Source of the DNA: Eumeta japonica
Lineage: Eukaryota > Arthropoda > Insecta > Lepidoptera > Psychidae
Length of the DNA: 64,000 nucleotides
Direction: 5' to 3'
Assembly (NCBI GenBank): GCA_005406025.1
Contig: BGZK01000106.1
Coordinates: 1 to 64,000, forward strand
The position numbers were made by a program, and so were the translations under genes. Positions 11,590 to 22,285 of the stretch are shown here, piece after piece; position 1 is the stretch's first letter, and each line of letters starts with the position of its first letter. A model generated the notes under the pieces. That model worked only from the letters and a program-made list of their open reading frames with translations. It did no database searches and was not told the origin of the DNA.

Positions 11590-11845
11590 ATCATTTAATG
11601 AATATGTTGCCATTTCAAAAAAAAAAGAAAGAAAGAGGGGCTCCCGACTCGTTCCGCGGGTAACATTACCCACAATGTCGCCATTTTCCGTTTAAATCCT
11701 TCGCATTGCGTTTTCCCCTCGCATACCCAATTTAGGTGGCGCCGTAAAAGGGTTTTCGGCCAAATAAGAGGTGTAATTTTTAGGTAAAGGTGCGCGTACA
11801 CATTTCGCGTATCGCTTGTGCGCGGTGACTTTTGCATCGTTCGTC
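11590..11845. promoter_or_regulatory. GC-enriched patch with CTCF-like and Pho/YY1-like sites
   Basis: Relatively GC-rich noncoding block in AT-rich surroundings. AGGTGGCGCC (11734-11743) matches the published Drosophila CTCF core, and 'GTCGCCATTTTCC' (about 11689) contains a Pho/YY1 GCCAT core. The minus-strand frame at 11595-11837 (80 codons) has no recognisable domain. A regulatory role is inferred from motifs only. Confidence 0.3.
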
Positions 11846-11939
11846 GATACTTGTGCAGGTTTGTGATCCGTCTTCTACTTAGGCACTACCTCCAACGAGC
11901 TTAATATTTCAGATCGAGACGCTTGCAATTTGGGTTGTC

Positions 11940-12115
11940 CAAGTTGAGGGACTTGGAGCTCGGTGATGATCGTCGCCATCGATAATGAGACGATGATCGA
12001 AACCGACAATTAAACTCTCAAAGGCACGAAGAGAGTGATTTAATTTGACTCAATCTAAAAAAAATCATTGGTTGAATCGCACCAGGTCAGCATTCTGACC
12101 CGGTACGATAATTGA
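11940..12115 (-). repeat. tRNA-derived SINE, decayed copy (minus strand)
   Basis: Shares with the SINE at 63.64-63.9 kb the order 'AGGCACGAAGAGAGTGATTTAATTTGACT' (about 12022-12050), then an A-rich gap, then 'GAATCGCACCAGGTC' (about 12074), a degraded reverse-complement B box. The related SINE at 20.7 kb has the same core in plus orientation. Heavily diverged. Confidence 0.5.
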
Positions 12116-13930
12116 CGCAATAACTTATAACATTCTACGTTGTAATGTCTAGTCGGTCGAAGTGATAACTCATTAAGAACATTTTTAATGCACGGGTGTT
12201 GGATACGTTATCGACTTCTATTAACTACTGCGGCTTAAATTTGAATAAATTTAAATTCAAGAAGGAATGTATTTTTCAAGTGTAACATAGCGAATGTATT
12301 CAATAATAACTTCAAGTGAGCACGCCCCTCATATTTCTATTGTTTTGAATTTCATGGGCAGGTAGAAATGCCAATAAAATCATAACTCGATTCAACAGCG
12401 TCAGAGACGTAACTATTGATGAAATCTGTTTGTTGGAGTGAGTTTACTAGAGTTTTCAACGACCTGTGATAGTTAAAAATTGTATAGAATAAAAGAATAT
12501 TGTCCAGCAAGGAAACTGTGCTGCCATGTAGAGGAAAAACATTTTTTTTTCGCTTGAGAAAATAGTTCTTTAATGTTCTAAAAAATAATCTATAATACGT
12601 GCTCTGCCTGGTTGTATAAGCAGAAATTTTTCTTTCTAACTACTCACTCAAGTGGTATATATAATAGATATATTTATTATATATACCAGTAATAAATGAA
12701 TACAATCAATGTGGATACCTTATAATAAATGATAGATATTCATGAATCTCTTATTATAGATGTATCGGTATTATAACCTTAAAAATAAACATTAGAAACT
12801 GCTTTTTCAATTTAAATGTAGGCTTTTATTTACTTTTCACTATTAATTTTTATGTAAATTACCGGTCTGGTAATAGTGTATTGTAGTGTAAGTGTATTAT
12901 AGATATACCATTAAGAAGTAATTAGATGAAAATAAAAATTCAATTTTTATTTTATTAAATTAAAGGAATTTGTCCAATTAAGAGCTCGATTTTATTACTG
13001 TTTTTTTTTCTTTCCTTCTCTATAGTTCAGTGAACATTATTTAAAAGAACTTGTTTATATTTGTACTTTTATTAGTTAAATAACATTCTCGCTTGTTTTT
13101 GTTAATCAGTATTTGAAAAAAACAATTGCTTTTTTCTATTGGCTTATAAAAATTACAGATATTATTCTACAAATAATACTTCTGATTAGGTAGTTATAAC
13201 GACAAAATGAAATAAGTGAAAAAACATATTTAATTTAGAATTAAACCTTGATTTTTTAATAATAATAGTTTTACGAATTTTCATATTATATTTACGACAG
13301 TAAATAATTTATTTGTTTGATTATCAATTATCATTTGTGTGATTTCTTGTGCATGAGGCAATAGTCTTTCTATTCGAAACTCCATTTTATTTTTATTATG
13401 TCATAATAATATTTAGCTGTGTATTATTTATATGCAAAATAAATACTCATATTTTCCGTGTCATTTTTTTATATTACATAATTTAGACAAAAGTTTTTTA
13501 GAATGTTTATTTGTACATAGTATTTGACTGGAAATAATTTTGTTTCACAACTTATTAAAAGAGACCATGTAGTTTTCCGAGTGTCTAGTGTGGGGATATA
13601 TTTCTGATAGCTATTGTTACGTAGACTGTTGTTAATTTTGTGTTTCAATTGAACTGTATGTTTATTCAAAGATAATTTTAAAAGGAATCATCTAAATGTG
13701 AACGCAGTTCTATCGTAAGCGTTCCCGCGCGGGCAAAGCGCGGTCATAAACTAGTTTTATTATAACGATATATTTTGCTGCTACGCCGGCGAATCACAGC
13801 TTGGATGAGGCGGGTAAATATGGAAATGGATCACACGTCGCCTATAGACAAACAAGATCTAAGCGCATGTCTATGATTTGAAAATTGTTGATATTTTCAA
13901 GTTCCTAGATTTATATATACGTTATCAATA
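12115..13930. other. AT-rich spacer with one palindrome
   Basis: No coding or transposon relic recognised. The one structure is the hairpin at 12653-12688, listed separately. 13730-13850 is mildly GC-richer ('GTTCCCGCGCGGGC') without a frame. Confidence 0.4.
12653..12688. repeat. Perfect 13-bp AT-rich inverted repeat
   Basis: TGGTATATATAAT (12653-12665) pairs exactly with ATTATATATACCA (12676-12688) across a 10-nt loop. AT-rich palindromes of this kind arise easily. Confidence 0.6.
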
Positions 13931-14345
13931 CGCAAATAACTCTTTTTTTTTAAATCGTATCCATCTGTCTGTCTTTGTTGCCTGACTGTCTGTTTGTCTG
14001 GAGTAATCTTAGAAAAGTTTGACCGGATTTCGTTTAGAGTTTCACTGGAAAGTAGAAGAGCTTATTCGTTACGCATAAGGTACTCTTTATTCCGGAAATA
14101 TTTAAGATTTCGTTGTTTATTAAATTTTTTAAATTAAATATTTAATATTTTAAAAGTTGGAAAAGATTTAAATTTACGTATCAGTTACGAGGAACGAATC
14201 GAGGGTACGACCGAGATCGGTCAACTAATCACCGGAATCAAAAGCGACATTGGTATCAGGATGATGGTTGACGGCGTGACGATGAAGAAATTCATTCTGA
14301 GTCTACACGAACGCAGCTGCGGGCAGAAGCTAGTGTAAAATAAAG
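13930..14345 (+). repeat. Dispersed repeat, 'CTGTCTG...GCGGGCA-AAGCTAGT' type
   Basis: Starts with 'CCATCTGTCTGTCTTTG' (about 13962), continues through 'GGAGTAATCTTAGAAAAG', 'GACCGGATTTCG' and 'TTTCACTGGAAAG', and ends with 'ACGCAGCTGCGGGCAGAAGCTAGT' split over 14310-14333. I know this start and end combination ('GACGAAGTCGCGGGCAACAGCTAGT') from a common lepidopteran noncoding repeat. The middle (14190-14300) is GC-richer than usual. No terminal inverted repeats are seen. Confidence 0.45.
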
Positions 14346-15297
14346 AGGATTTCGTGTGTTGATTTTCAAATTGTTTCAAAGTTTTCAGCAACTATATTGT
14401 AAATACGAAAAATACAAAGAACTATTTATATACATGTCATTAAAAAAAAATCATATATAACCAGCAATTCATTGAACAACAATTGTCGCAGATAGAGTAG
14501 GTGAGCGCTTATCCATTGATAGGTCAATAGATTGAGGCGACGGACAGTGTCAGATCAAGGTTGATACAGAATGTTCTAATTTAACGCAGTTTTGTCGTCC
14601 CGTAACGATATAGTAACTGAAATTAATTCCATTATAAAATACGTTGCGTTAGGTTTTCAGAACGCTACTAATAAGTTATATCTTCCATAATATCTTTATA
14701 TCAGATGGAGAAGTTGGACTCGTAACTGTCTATGCTGGCCTAACACGGATTGTAGGTCACTAAAAACGCAATCACCGACGTCCATTAATCAATCACGTAT
14801 TACAATGTGAATGACATTCGGGACTGACGGCTTAATGCGTTTATAGAAGCGCGTGGAGAGATGTCAATTCGATTTAAATTAAGAATTCATCTACGGATTT
14901 ATTCTTGTTTATATAGCATCCTTGCTCGATATTGAAAATAAATTCGGGATCAAAATGCATAGCTTTTTATCACCTGTCATGATGTTATGGGAACAATATA
15001 TGTGGTTTGCGTTCCATACGGAAAATTGTAGGTATGCCAAAAATTATATTTTGACGCTTGATAGTTCGAATTCGATTTTAAGTCGGTCACCACACTTACG
15101 ACCTTATCGTTCCATGCCTAGGCATCCAGTTGAACTCCTTATATTGTGTTACTATAATTGTGTAACATGAAATAAGGTATATAAAGTAATAAATTTCGTA
15201 AGCGAAAGAGGCGAGTCCTAATTACAATCCCCGTCGCAATCCTGGTTTGCCTGAATATATTCCATATATATTTTGGCATACGGTAGGATTACTAAAA
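14345..15297. other. Spacer, nothing recognised
   Basis: AT-rich. The 82-codon plus frame at 14922-15170 has no recognisable domain. Confidence 0.4.
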
Positions 15298-15314
15298 ATA
15301 TATATATATATATA
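15298..15314. repeat. (AT)n microsatellite
   Basis: Uninterrupted AT dinucleotide run of 17 nt. Confidence 0.9.
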
Positions 15315-15424
15315 ATCTGTATTATTTTAAGACACACTTAAAAACATCTGCGATATAGTATAATAACAGAAAATAACGAGTCGTTGCCAAGTTAGGGCAG
15401 CGTCTAATAAAAAATCTAGATGAA

Positions 15425-15625
15425 ATAAATAAATTGCAGTCGCGCCGCCTAGCGGAGACAGCGGGAGTAATTTGAAAATGGGATCAAGCAGCCAATGACG
15501 GCGCTCGACGAGCGCCGAATGTTTATTAAGCGAATAATGCGTTTGCGTCCCTTTCCCGCATTGGCGCTGAGCGAGGGCCCGGGTCGTGCTGACGAATGGG
15601 GATGTCGGGCGAGTGTTTGTTATTC
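15425..15625. promoter_or_regulatory. CpG-rich patch with a 19-bp perfect palindrome
   Basis: CpG-rich segment containing CGGCGCTCG-A-CGAGCGCCG (15499-15517), a perfect palindrome with 9-bp arms and a single central base. A TTTATTA homeodomain/Cdx-like word follows at 15522-15528. The 110-codon minus frame (15327-15659) has no recognisable domain. Possibly regulatory. Confidence 0.3.
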
Positions 15626-15659
15626 CGGAATAGTAGAACAGAGATTTCATTGAGAACAT

Positions 15660-16070
15660 CTCATTGGCCGTTAGGGGTAGAAACGGTGGATTTGATTTTC
15701 TAGTTTATCGGGTAGACTTGTAGTCAAGTCAGTAGGAATATTCTTTGGTTGGGTATTTGGTCGTTGAAGATTCGGTATGCTATTTTTAGTATGCGCGTAT
15801 AATTGAATCTGTATTTATAGTCAGTTAGATATAGCTCTATGTCCTGCACTGGTCATAGACAGAACCAAAATAGTCTATGGGACTGAAGAGTAGGTAATTT
15901 TAAAATAGTCGTAATCATATGCGCTGTATCAGATTTTTTTTCAAATCTCTCTGCTCTGGCGCATTGTGGATTGTGCCAATGACAGCTTATCACTGAGACA
16001 AGTTAAGCTACAAGTTAAACTGCATGAGGCACGACACGACTGGTTTGACTTCGTCTAACTTAAAAACGTA
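15660..16070. other. Spacer, nothing recognised
   Basis: No supported feature. It may include the body of the SINE whose tRNA-like head lies just to the right. Confidence 0.35.
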
Positions 16071-16079
16071 GTAATGAAT

Positions 16080-16165
16080 TCTTTCCCTAGTCAAAATTTG
16101 AATCCGGTATATGAATTCGAAGGTAATGCTTTCAATAACTGAGCCAACGACGCTCATCAATCGTA
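16080..16165 (-). repeat. tRNA-related SINE head (pseudo-tRNA)
   Basis: On the minus strand, 'TTGGCTCAGTTAT' (about 16135-16147) fits the pol III A box. About 45 nt downstream, 'GGATTCAAATTT' (about 16095) is a degraded B box (GGTTCGANNCC), flanked by the phrase 'ACCTTCGAATTC'. A box to B box spacing is tRNA-like. No intact acceptor stem or cloverleaf is seen, so it is a SINE head or dead tRNA copy rather than a working gene. Confidence 0.45.
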
Positions 16166-16185
16166 GCATGTGATCGCACTGAGTG

Positions 16186-16203
16186 ATATATATATATATA
16201 TAT
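16186..16203. repeat. (AT)n microsatellite
   Basis: Uninterrupted AT run of 18 nt. Confidence 0.9.
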
Positions 16204-16266
16204 GTCTTTAATCCGCATCGTCAGTATTTAACCTTGTATTTCAATGTGGCGTGATATTTGTAACTT

Positions 16267-16650
16267 AGGGAACGTCCATAAACCACGTGGTCATATTTTA
16301 GTCTCTCTAGGACTCCTCCCTCCCCATGTGGCCTCACGTAGCCTTTTCTATGATGACCCCAACCCAATGGAACGTGGTTTTCACGATACATTAATTTATT
16401 TATAAAATAAAATAATTAATAATAAATTAATTTATTAACAGTTTATTTTTCAAATAATGTATTTAATTATTTGATTCCTCTTGTTAAATTAACATCGGGG
16501 GAGGGGTCCTCAAATTATCTTATTCAACAAAATTTTCATCTGAAGAAAACCACGTAGCTTTGCTCTCGACTCCTCCCCTATTACGTGCCTCAGCGTAGCG
16601 CTTAAGCCCTCCCCCCCTTGATCGAGCTACGTAGTTTATGGACGCTCCCT
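16267..16650. mobile_element. MITE with 'AGGGANCGTCCATAAAC' terminal inverted repeats, 384 bp
   Basis: The left end AGGGAACGTCCATAAACC (16267-) and the reverse complement of the right end AGGGAGCGTCCATAAACT (to 16650) match over more than 20 bp with few differences. The subterminal regions are C-rich pyrimidine stretches ('CTCCTCCCTCCCC' and 'CCCTCCCCCCC') and the centre is AT-rich. There is no coding capacity. Flanks read TT|AGGG and CCCT|TA, so the duplication may be TTA overlapping the ends. Superfamily not assigned. Elements with 'GTCCATAAATTACGT' ends are widespread in insects. Confidence 0.85.
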
Positions 16651-16714
16651 TATTGGCAGTATATGAATACGAAAGGCACCCGAATACGATTCTTCTTCTT
16701 TTTGTTCTAGTTTC

Positions 16715-17150
16715 AATTTTTTTTCTTCAAATAATTGCATCGACTGCCGCAAACTACATAAAAGTTAATTGATTTGTTCAAGAGATATCGTTAATTGATT
16801 TGTTCAAGACATATCGTCGCAGAAAATACTTTTTAAAAGTGTATTTTTACAATATTTTGTAAATTGCCCTACCGATTCTAAAATCTACCCATAGTATCTC
16901 TCCTTCGAAAACAAAGTCGATCATTGCTCAATACATTAAAATCGGTTTATTTGTTAAAGAGATATATAGTCGAAGAAAAATTTTTCAAAAAGTACTTTTT
17001 TAAACATTTTTTAAAATTTTTTTTTTACCAATAAATTCTAAAACCTAATTATATCTTAATAAACAATATTGATTGTCGTAAAGTGCATCAAAATAGATTG
17101 CTTCGTTCATGAGATATAGTAAATGAAATTTTCGAAAATTCGAAAAGGAT
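16715..17150 (+). repeat. Degenerate tandem repeat, ~150-180-bp units, copy of the 46.8-kb family
   Basis: Three units start near 16738, 16918 and 17070, each containing 'CGACTGCCGCAAAC'/'GATTGTCGTAAAGTGCATC', 'AAAATCGGTTTATTTGTTAAAG' (split here) and 'AGAGATAT'. CGACTGCCGCAAAC also occurs exactly on the minus strand of the 46.8-47.1 kb repeat, and the order of blocks agrees. This is therefore the same family in opposite orientation. Unit 1 holds an internal 26-bp duplication (16764-16789 and 16790-16815, one difference). Confidence 0.6.
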
Positions 17151-17448
17151 TTTTTCGGTATAATATTTGAAATTCTGGTTGGATTGATATGTAAAAAAAA
17201 CCATTTATTGTGTATACGTTTTTGAACTGCAAGAGTTCAGAATGTATTAAGACTATATTTTTGAGCTTGGAAAGTTTGAAAATGTACTTAAACCGATTCT
17301 TTGAACACGATGAACTCAATAATTTACTGCTATTATAGTTTTGAAAGATTTGAGCTCGAAACTATAAGAAGTTCAGACATGAGCTGCAAGGATCAACCGT
17401 CTATCAAATTTTCTAATTAGAATTCGTGCATAACCACTCACTACCACT

Positions 17449-17472
17449 GCACGCGCGCACGCACGCGCACAT
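17449..17472. repeat. (CGCA)n-type simple repeat
   Basis: Short degenerate CGCA/CGCG run ending in 'CATACATATG'. It begins the low-complexity region on its right. Confidence 0.8.
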
Positions 17473-17489
17473 ACATATGTATAATCATC

Positions 17490-17880
17490 CTGATAGCTAT
17501 CACGTTTTCGATCCCGGCCATGTTTCAATTTTAATCTTTTCTCATTCCGATTCCGGTCACGATCTTGATTCTAATTTCGGTCCTACGGCTGATTACGATC
17601 TTGATCTCGTTCTTGACTTCGAACCCTCCCGGTCTTGTCGCTCGATTCTGCTCCCCGTTTAGTCTGCAATTACGTTCTCATCACAGGTCACCGGTCATAG
17701 TTTCGATTTGGACGAAGCGGGCACAAATTTTAGTATCAAAATAAAATTTATGCTATATTATTTGGGGACAGCGTTGCTTTCTATGAATGATAGAATTATT
17801 AGAATCTGTAATAACACAAACATGAAGAAAAAAGCCAAAGCGAAATGTTAATAGTCTATTTTACTCTTTCATGCCAACGA
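17490..17880 (+). repeat. Interspersed repeat with degenerate hexamer array, copy 1 (twin at 34.8 kb)
   Basis: The left part is a degenerate ~6-bp array ('GATCTTGATTCTAATTTCGG' style), which explains the 78-codon Asp/Ser-rich frame at 17426-17662. The right part shares ordered blocks with 34.95-35.13 kb in the same orientation: 'GATTTGGACGAAGCGGGCACAAAT', 'AAATTTATGCTATAT', 'TTAGAATCTGTAAT' and 'AATAGTCTATTTTACTC' (here 17704-17865). No coding capacity or ends identified. Confidence 0.6.
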
Positions 17881-18112
17881 AAGTCCTCTAGTAGAAATAG
17901 AAAGATGCATCTCACCGAATTTCTAAGTCGTGCTCCATAAATAGTTGCATACGAAATTCAATCCTCTTAACTACGATAAAAGCAAATTAAGCATACATAC
18001 ACACACATTCAACTACGTGAAAGCAAATGAATATGGTTACTAAAGAAATAAAAAAATAGTGATTTTTTTTAGTTTTCATACATCATTTTCGTAATAAAAT
18101 AAATGATATCAT
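17880..18112. other. Spacer
   Basis: Short AT-rich region before the tandem array. Nothing recognised. Confidence 0.4.
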
Positions 18113-18586
18113 TTTCGCAATCACAGGTTCTAACTGTACACTAATTTTCATCAATATCGATCAAATCTTCTTTAAAGAATATACCTACAGGCATACAGAT
18201 ATTTATAGCCTGTCATTTGCTTTTACTGTTTACCAATTTTCGTCATGATCAATAAAAGTGTTCTTAAGTTACAAAAGGACATACCTACATACAGGTAGAC
18301 ATACAGTAACCTATGATTTACAGAATCACATGTTAGGATGGAACACCAATTTTCGTCACGATCGGTGAACAAGTTATTACGAGTTAAAAGAACATACAGA
18401 CAGGCAGACAGAGAGTGACCAATTACATAATTTGTGCAATCACATGTTTTGTCTTTATGCCAATTTTGATCAAGACCAGTGAAGCCGTTCTTAAGTTATA
18501 ATAGAATATATACAAAAAAAAAAAACAGTAGAACCTATCATTGGCGTTTTTCACACCTAGCATTTTTCAGTTGTAAAAGAAGATAC

Positions 18587-20260
18587 CAGTGGCGACGGCT
18601 TCTAAGAACTCGATTCTTATCGGCTTCCCTTTCATAAAATATTTAATATGCATAATTCATAAATAAATAAATTATTGCTTTTTAGTATACAGACACTTAA
18701 AATTATTTTTAATTTTCAATAATTATTGTAAATAATATCCAGCCTTCTTACGTTAGTAACGTAAGCCCTATATAAAAACACTTCAAATAACTCGAAAGCG
18801 ACCGAGTTATTTAGACGATAAATTCAGAATGTTCGCAATCGTCGTAATCAATGTGAAATGTTGAGTCTTCCATATTCAGTTGTATTATAGCGTTATGGCG
18901 GGCGCCTCGAGCCCGCGAGCCAGCCGCGGCGAGCGGGGAAAGGGAGCTTCATAACTCGGCCGATCGCGAGTTTTACTTCCACAACGAAATGACGCAATTG
19001 TAATTCGTGTAACATAATTTCACCTTTAACGTGAACCTTTAGGTGTTATATTCGGTTGCGGATTGTTGTGATATACATTATTATGTAAATAATAATGCGT
19101 TTCGATCAGCGGAGATTTCCGATTATACCCGAATAAAGAACGGTTTTGCATATAGCATCATTCCCGTGTCGAATTAAGTATAGAAGCGTTGTAAATGTAA
19201 TTGAATTTATATAATACGAGTTAGTGTAGTGGTATTTAAGACGAATTGATTGTTATTCTATTTATTCAATAAGTGTTTTTCTATTTTCGATTTTATAATG
19301 GCACTCTTAGCAATTGAATGCTGCACTACGGATTTTCTGATATAAGTGAGCCTCCACGAAGACGCCGACGTCTATTTAGCTCAGAATCAGACTTAAAACG
19401 TGAGTATAAACGTAATTTCATCGAAATTATAGATAATGTTAAAAATCAAATTCAAACCAGATATAGTTCACTAAGCAATTTGTCGTTTTTAGATTTACTA
19501 AGTAAGTCGAAACATGATTTATTCGAACGTACAATTCCTGAGGATAAACTAAATAATTTAAATTTATTATTTCCTCGAATTTTTGACATAAATGCATTAA
19601 AAATGAGTTGATGAAATGAAAAATGAGCATTAAATATTCGTCTCCCTCGCTTAAAGGATTAGATATGTACGAGTTATTTTACATTTACAAAAGATATCTT
19701 AAAGATACATTTCCTCAAATTTTAAGCTTAAGTAATATCTGTTTAACCCTTCCGATAACAATTGCGGCCGCGGAACGATCTTTTCAGCTCTCAATCGCAT
19801 TCATACGTACCTCAGGAATAGCCAGACAGAACAAAGGCTTTCAGATCTCGCGTTGTTATCTATAGAAAAACATTTACTGTTGCAAATCAAAAGTAAGCCA
19901 AATTTTTATGACTTGGTATTAGCTCATTTTCTCAAGAAAAATCGTAGATTACCACTAGAATTTAAATAGCTTTTTTATCTCATTTAATTCATTTATCCAC
20001 TGCGCTGCTATAAATTCGACTAAAGGAAACTACTTCATTAGCTTTTTTCAAAGCTGCTTTTATGCATGCTCGAAGTCTTCCGTTTGTATTCTATCGTTGA
20101 CTGCAAGTATGCCAAAAGTGGCGAATGAAATATCTCCGCGTTATACCAGAGGGCGTTACAGAGCTCGGTAAGTAATAGTTATATTTTATTAATAATGTTT
20201 AATGTTGACAATTTTTTAAGGTTCGGCTTCCCTTTATATTTTTCTCACCCCTCGCCACTG
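18587..20260 (+). mobile_element. hAT element with intact ends and 8-bp target duplication, 1,674 bp
   Basis: The left end CAGTGGCGACGG and the right end (reverse complement CAGTGGCGAGGG) share the 9-bp inverted repeat CAGTGGCGA. The 8-bp GAAGATAC is present on both sides (18579-18586 and 20261-20268) without mismatch, the hallmark of hAT insertion. CGGCTTCCCTTT occurs near both ends in the same orientation (about 18623 and 20224), a subterminal direct repeat. Only the C-terminal part of a transposase is recognisable (19318-19969). The 5' half contains a GC-rich, apparently non-transposon segment (18890-18970). Confidence 0.9.
19318..19969 (+). pseudogene. hAT transposase, C-terminal fragment with frameshifts
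   Basis: Three consecutive frames spell the end of a hAT transposase of the vertebrate/insect ZMYM/'DUF4371-hAT' style. Frame one: 'SEPPRRRRRLFSSESDLKRE' and 'FIEIIDNVKNQIQTRYSSL' (19318-19608). Frame two, after a shift: 'YELFYIYKRY' and 'LSNICLTLPITIAAAERSF' (19623-19790), the classic hAT dimerisation signature with 'A-AERSFS'. Frame three: 'LNRIHTYLRNSQTEQRLSDL' to 'KKNRRLPLEFK', with a stop at 19967-19969. The N-terminal zinc finger and catalytic core are absent, so this copy cannot move itself. The remaining frames are only mildly damaged, suggesting a fairly young insertion. Confidence 0.85.
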
Positions 20261-20667
20261 GAAGATACAGACAGGTAGACAGACAAATTGACAGACAGTG
20301 GTCTATCAATTGCGCAATCACATTTATTTACTAACTGCACACCAATTTTCCTTAAGATCGGAGAAGTCTTTTTTAAGTTGTAGAAGAAGGTGGAGATAGA
20401 CAAACAGACAGACAGGCATAAATCTTTAAAATTGTAGAATTGTTATTAGCTAGTCACAAAACGAATGTCTAGTACGAAATTTCTAAAGCAAAATAATAAA
20501 CGTAGGTACAGACAGACGCTGCAAATTTATATAGCCGTATGTTTCCGATCAAGGAGATATATGAACAAGTTTTATTGTTAATAAAATTTTTCAATTTTTA
20601 TTACCAAACTAAGGGTCTTTCTCTATACATATATAGGGAACATTACACCTTTTAAGGGCGAAGGTGG

Positions 20668-20925
20668 CGGCACGATGGCCAAAAGCATCGTCTCGAAGCC
20701 AGAAGACATCGGGTTAAATCCTAACAGCCAGCTAATCCACTGATGAGCATTTAATTTGATTCAAATGAATAACCCGCTCTGTGCCTCGGAGAGCACATTG
20801 AGCCGTTGGTCCTGAATGTGGTCACCGCAGTGGTGACGACGGCCGTCGGCAGTTCCCGTTACGCACTGAGCTAACAAGGCGGGTGTGAGGTATAAGACCC
20901 TCAAACTAACAAATAAAATGATTGT
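20668..20925 (+). repeat. tRNA-derived SINE, plus strand
   Basis: Head: 'GGCGGCACGATGGCCAAAAG' (20668-) as the A-box region and 'CATCGGGTTAAATCC' (about 20709) as the B box, with tRNA-like spacing. Body: 'TTTAATTTGATTCAAATGAA', 'GCTCTGTGCCTCGGAGAGCA' (a self-complementary core) and 'TTGAGCCGTTGGTCCTG'. The core is shared, reversed, with the SINE copies at 11.94 and 63.64 kb. Such SINEs are known from Lepidoptera. The 3' part ends before 'AACAAATAAAATG'. Confidence 0.7.
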
Positions 20926-20987
20926 GGTAAGGTACCATGGTCTAAGGTACCAAAGTAAAGTATCAGGCGTAGGGCGATTGACGCAAC

Positions 20988-21030
20988 TACTACGACGACA
21001 ACAACAACAACAATAACAATAACAACAACC
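20988..21030. repeat. (CAA/ACG)n trinucleotide repeat
   Basis: 'ACAACAACAACAACAATAAC' type run, interrupted. Confidence 0.85.
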
Positions 21031-21039
21031 GCTTTGATT

Positions 21040-22285
21040 GAGATATTACGATACGTTTTTCAACTTAAAATTAGCTATATACGCCTTAAGTATACCCATC
21101 TCGTTTTGTACTTCAGTCGTGAAGCATTCAATAGAAAACGACCTCCCGCCGGGGTTAAGAGTACGATATATACGTATATTTTTTTTTGAATCTTCAGACC
21201 GCCGCTTTCCATTTAAGCTGGGAAAAACGGAGTCCAGAATAATTGGTAGGAAGGGTTTAGGGACGCTGGGTTTTTTAAGAGTGACGCAGTTGAAAATTTT
21301 GACATCTCAAAAAGGACTAAGCTTATTAGTTTAAAAGTATTACGAGTTTGCGAAACTTGCGAAACGAAGACGGGAAAGTCGCCAGTTATTAGAACTAATC
21401 TATATCAATAATTTCCTGAAGGGGTACGGTATATCAAAATCCATTTCCAATAATAAAACCTAAGAAAATAATGATTTCGAGTCGATGACATAATACATCC
21501 GTAAAATTCGGAACGCGGTATAGTTTGCGAAATGAAATTATGTAAAGGCAGTTAAGTAAGTTGCCATTTAAGTAAATCGACATTTATTGTCTCAATTTAG
21601 TGTGTTTTTTTTCAAGTAGACATTAATTACACCATCTTCCCATTCTTTTTGTTAACGAAACTCAAAACTTTTTGGTTCTAATGTAATGAAATGCAGTTAA
21701 CATTACTTATATTAGAAAATGGTTGATTTTTCTAAAACTTGAATTTGGTTAAGAAATATATTTGCCAAATTATTACATATTTGCTAAGTATTTAGTAAAG
21801 TATGCGTAATAATTTGGTATTTTTTTTTTTGTACATAAATCTGTACAATGAATAACATTAAAATTTAGCGTTGCCTCCAATATAAAATTGTTGTTAATTA
21901 ATTTGATCATTAATTGTTAATCCATAATGAAATGTAATTTTAAAAAGTTTTAAAAATAAAAAAATATGACGTAAGTTTTAGATGTACAGATGTGATAGAG
22001 GCGTGATTGGTTTATTTTAGTACTGTCATTGTCATATTAGGGTAATGTCATACCATATTTTGATATGAGAAAAAACTGCTGTCTTTCAAACAATATTTGT
22101 TTTATAAAAGAGTGATTGGAGCTATTCATAAAAGAACATCTACAGATAGAGTTTCTCATTTTTACAGTCTTTATCAGACGCTATATATATTATATGTACA
22201 AATCATGTCAGGCACTCAATATAGTATGTATATAGTTTATGGGATTTTTAAGAGGCAGACGAGCTTACAAAACCTCGGAGGGGGT
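21040..22285. other. AT-rich spacer, nothing recognised
   Basis: The 98-codon plus frame 21038-21334 has no recognised domain. The remainder is AT-rich. Confidence 0.4.

Larger units (their letters stand above)
18115..20435 (+). repeat. Degenerate ~105-115-bp tandem array, split by a hAT insertion
   Basis: Six units recur with the order 'CAATCACATGTT', 'CCAATTTTCGTCA-GATC-GTG', 'TTCTTAAGTTATAAAAG' and '(ACAGACAGGTAG)' plus 'GTGACCTATCAATT'. Unit starts are about 18119, 18220, 18325, 18437 and 18551, with a further unit from 20311 to 20435. The fifth unit is interrupted after 'AAAAGAAGATAC' (18586) and resumes with 'AGACAGGTAGACAGAC' at 20269, which marks 18587-20260 as an insertion. Units are diverged, so the array predates the insertion. 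A minisatellite-like family ending in an ACAG-rich tract. Confidence 0.8.

Noticed and set aside
16080..16165. Functional tRNA gene
   Set aside because: B box degraded and no acceptor stem; better explained as a SINE head.
17426..17662. Asp/Ser-rich 78-codon frame as a protein
   Set aside because: Produced by a degenerate hexamer array; the same array at 34.8 kb gives a different composition in another frame.
18115..18560. CRISPR array
   Set aside because: Long, diverged units without repeat/spacer structure, in a eukaryotic genome; a minisatellite-like array fits.
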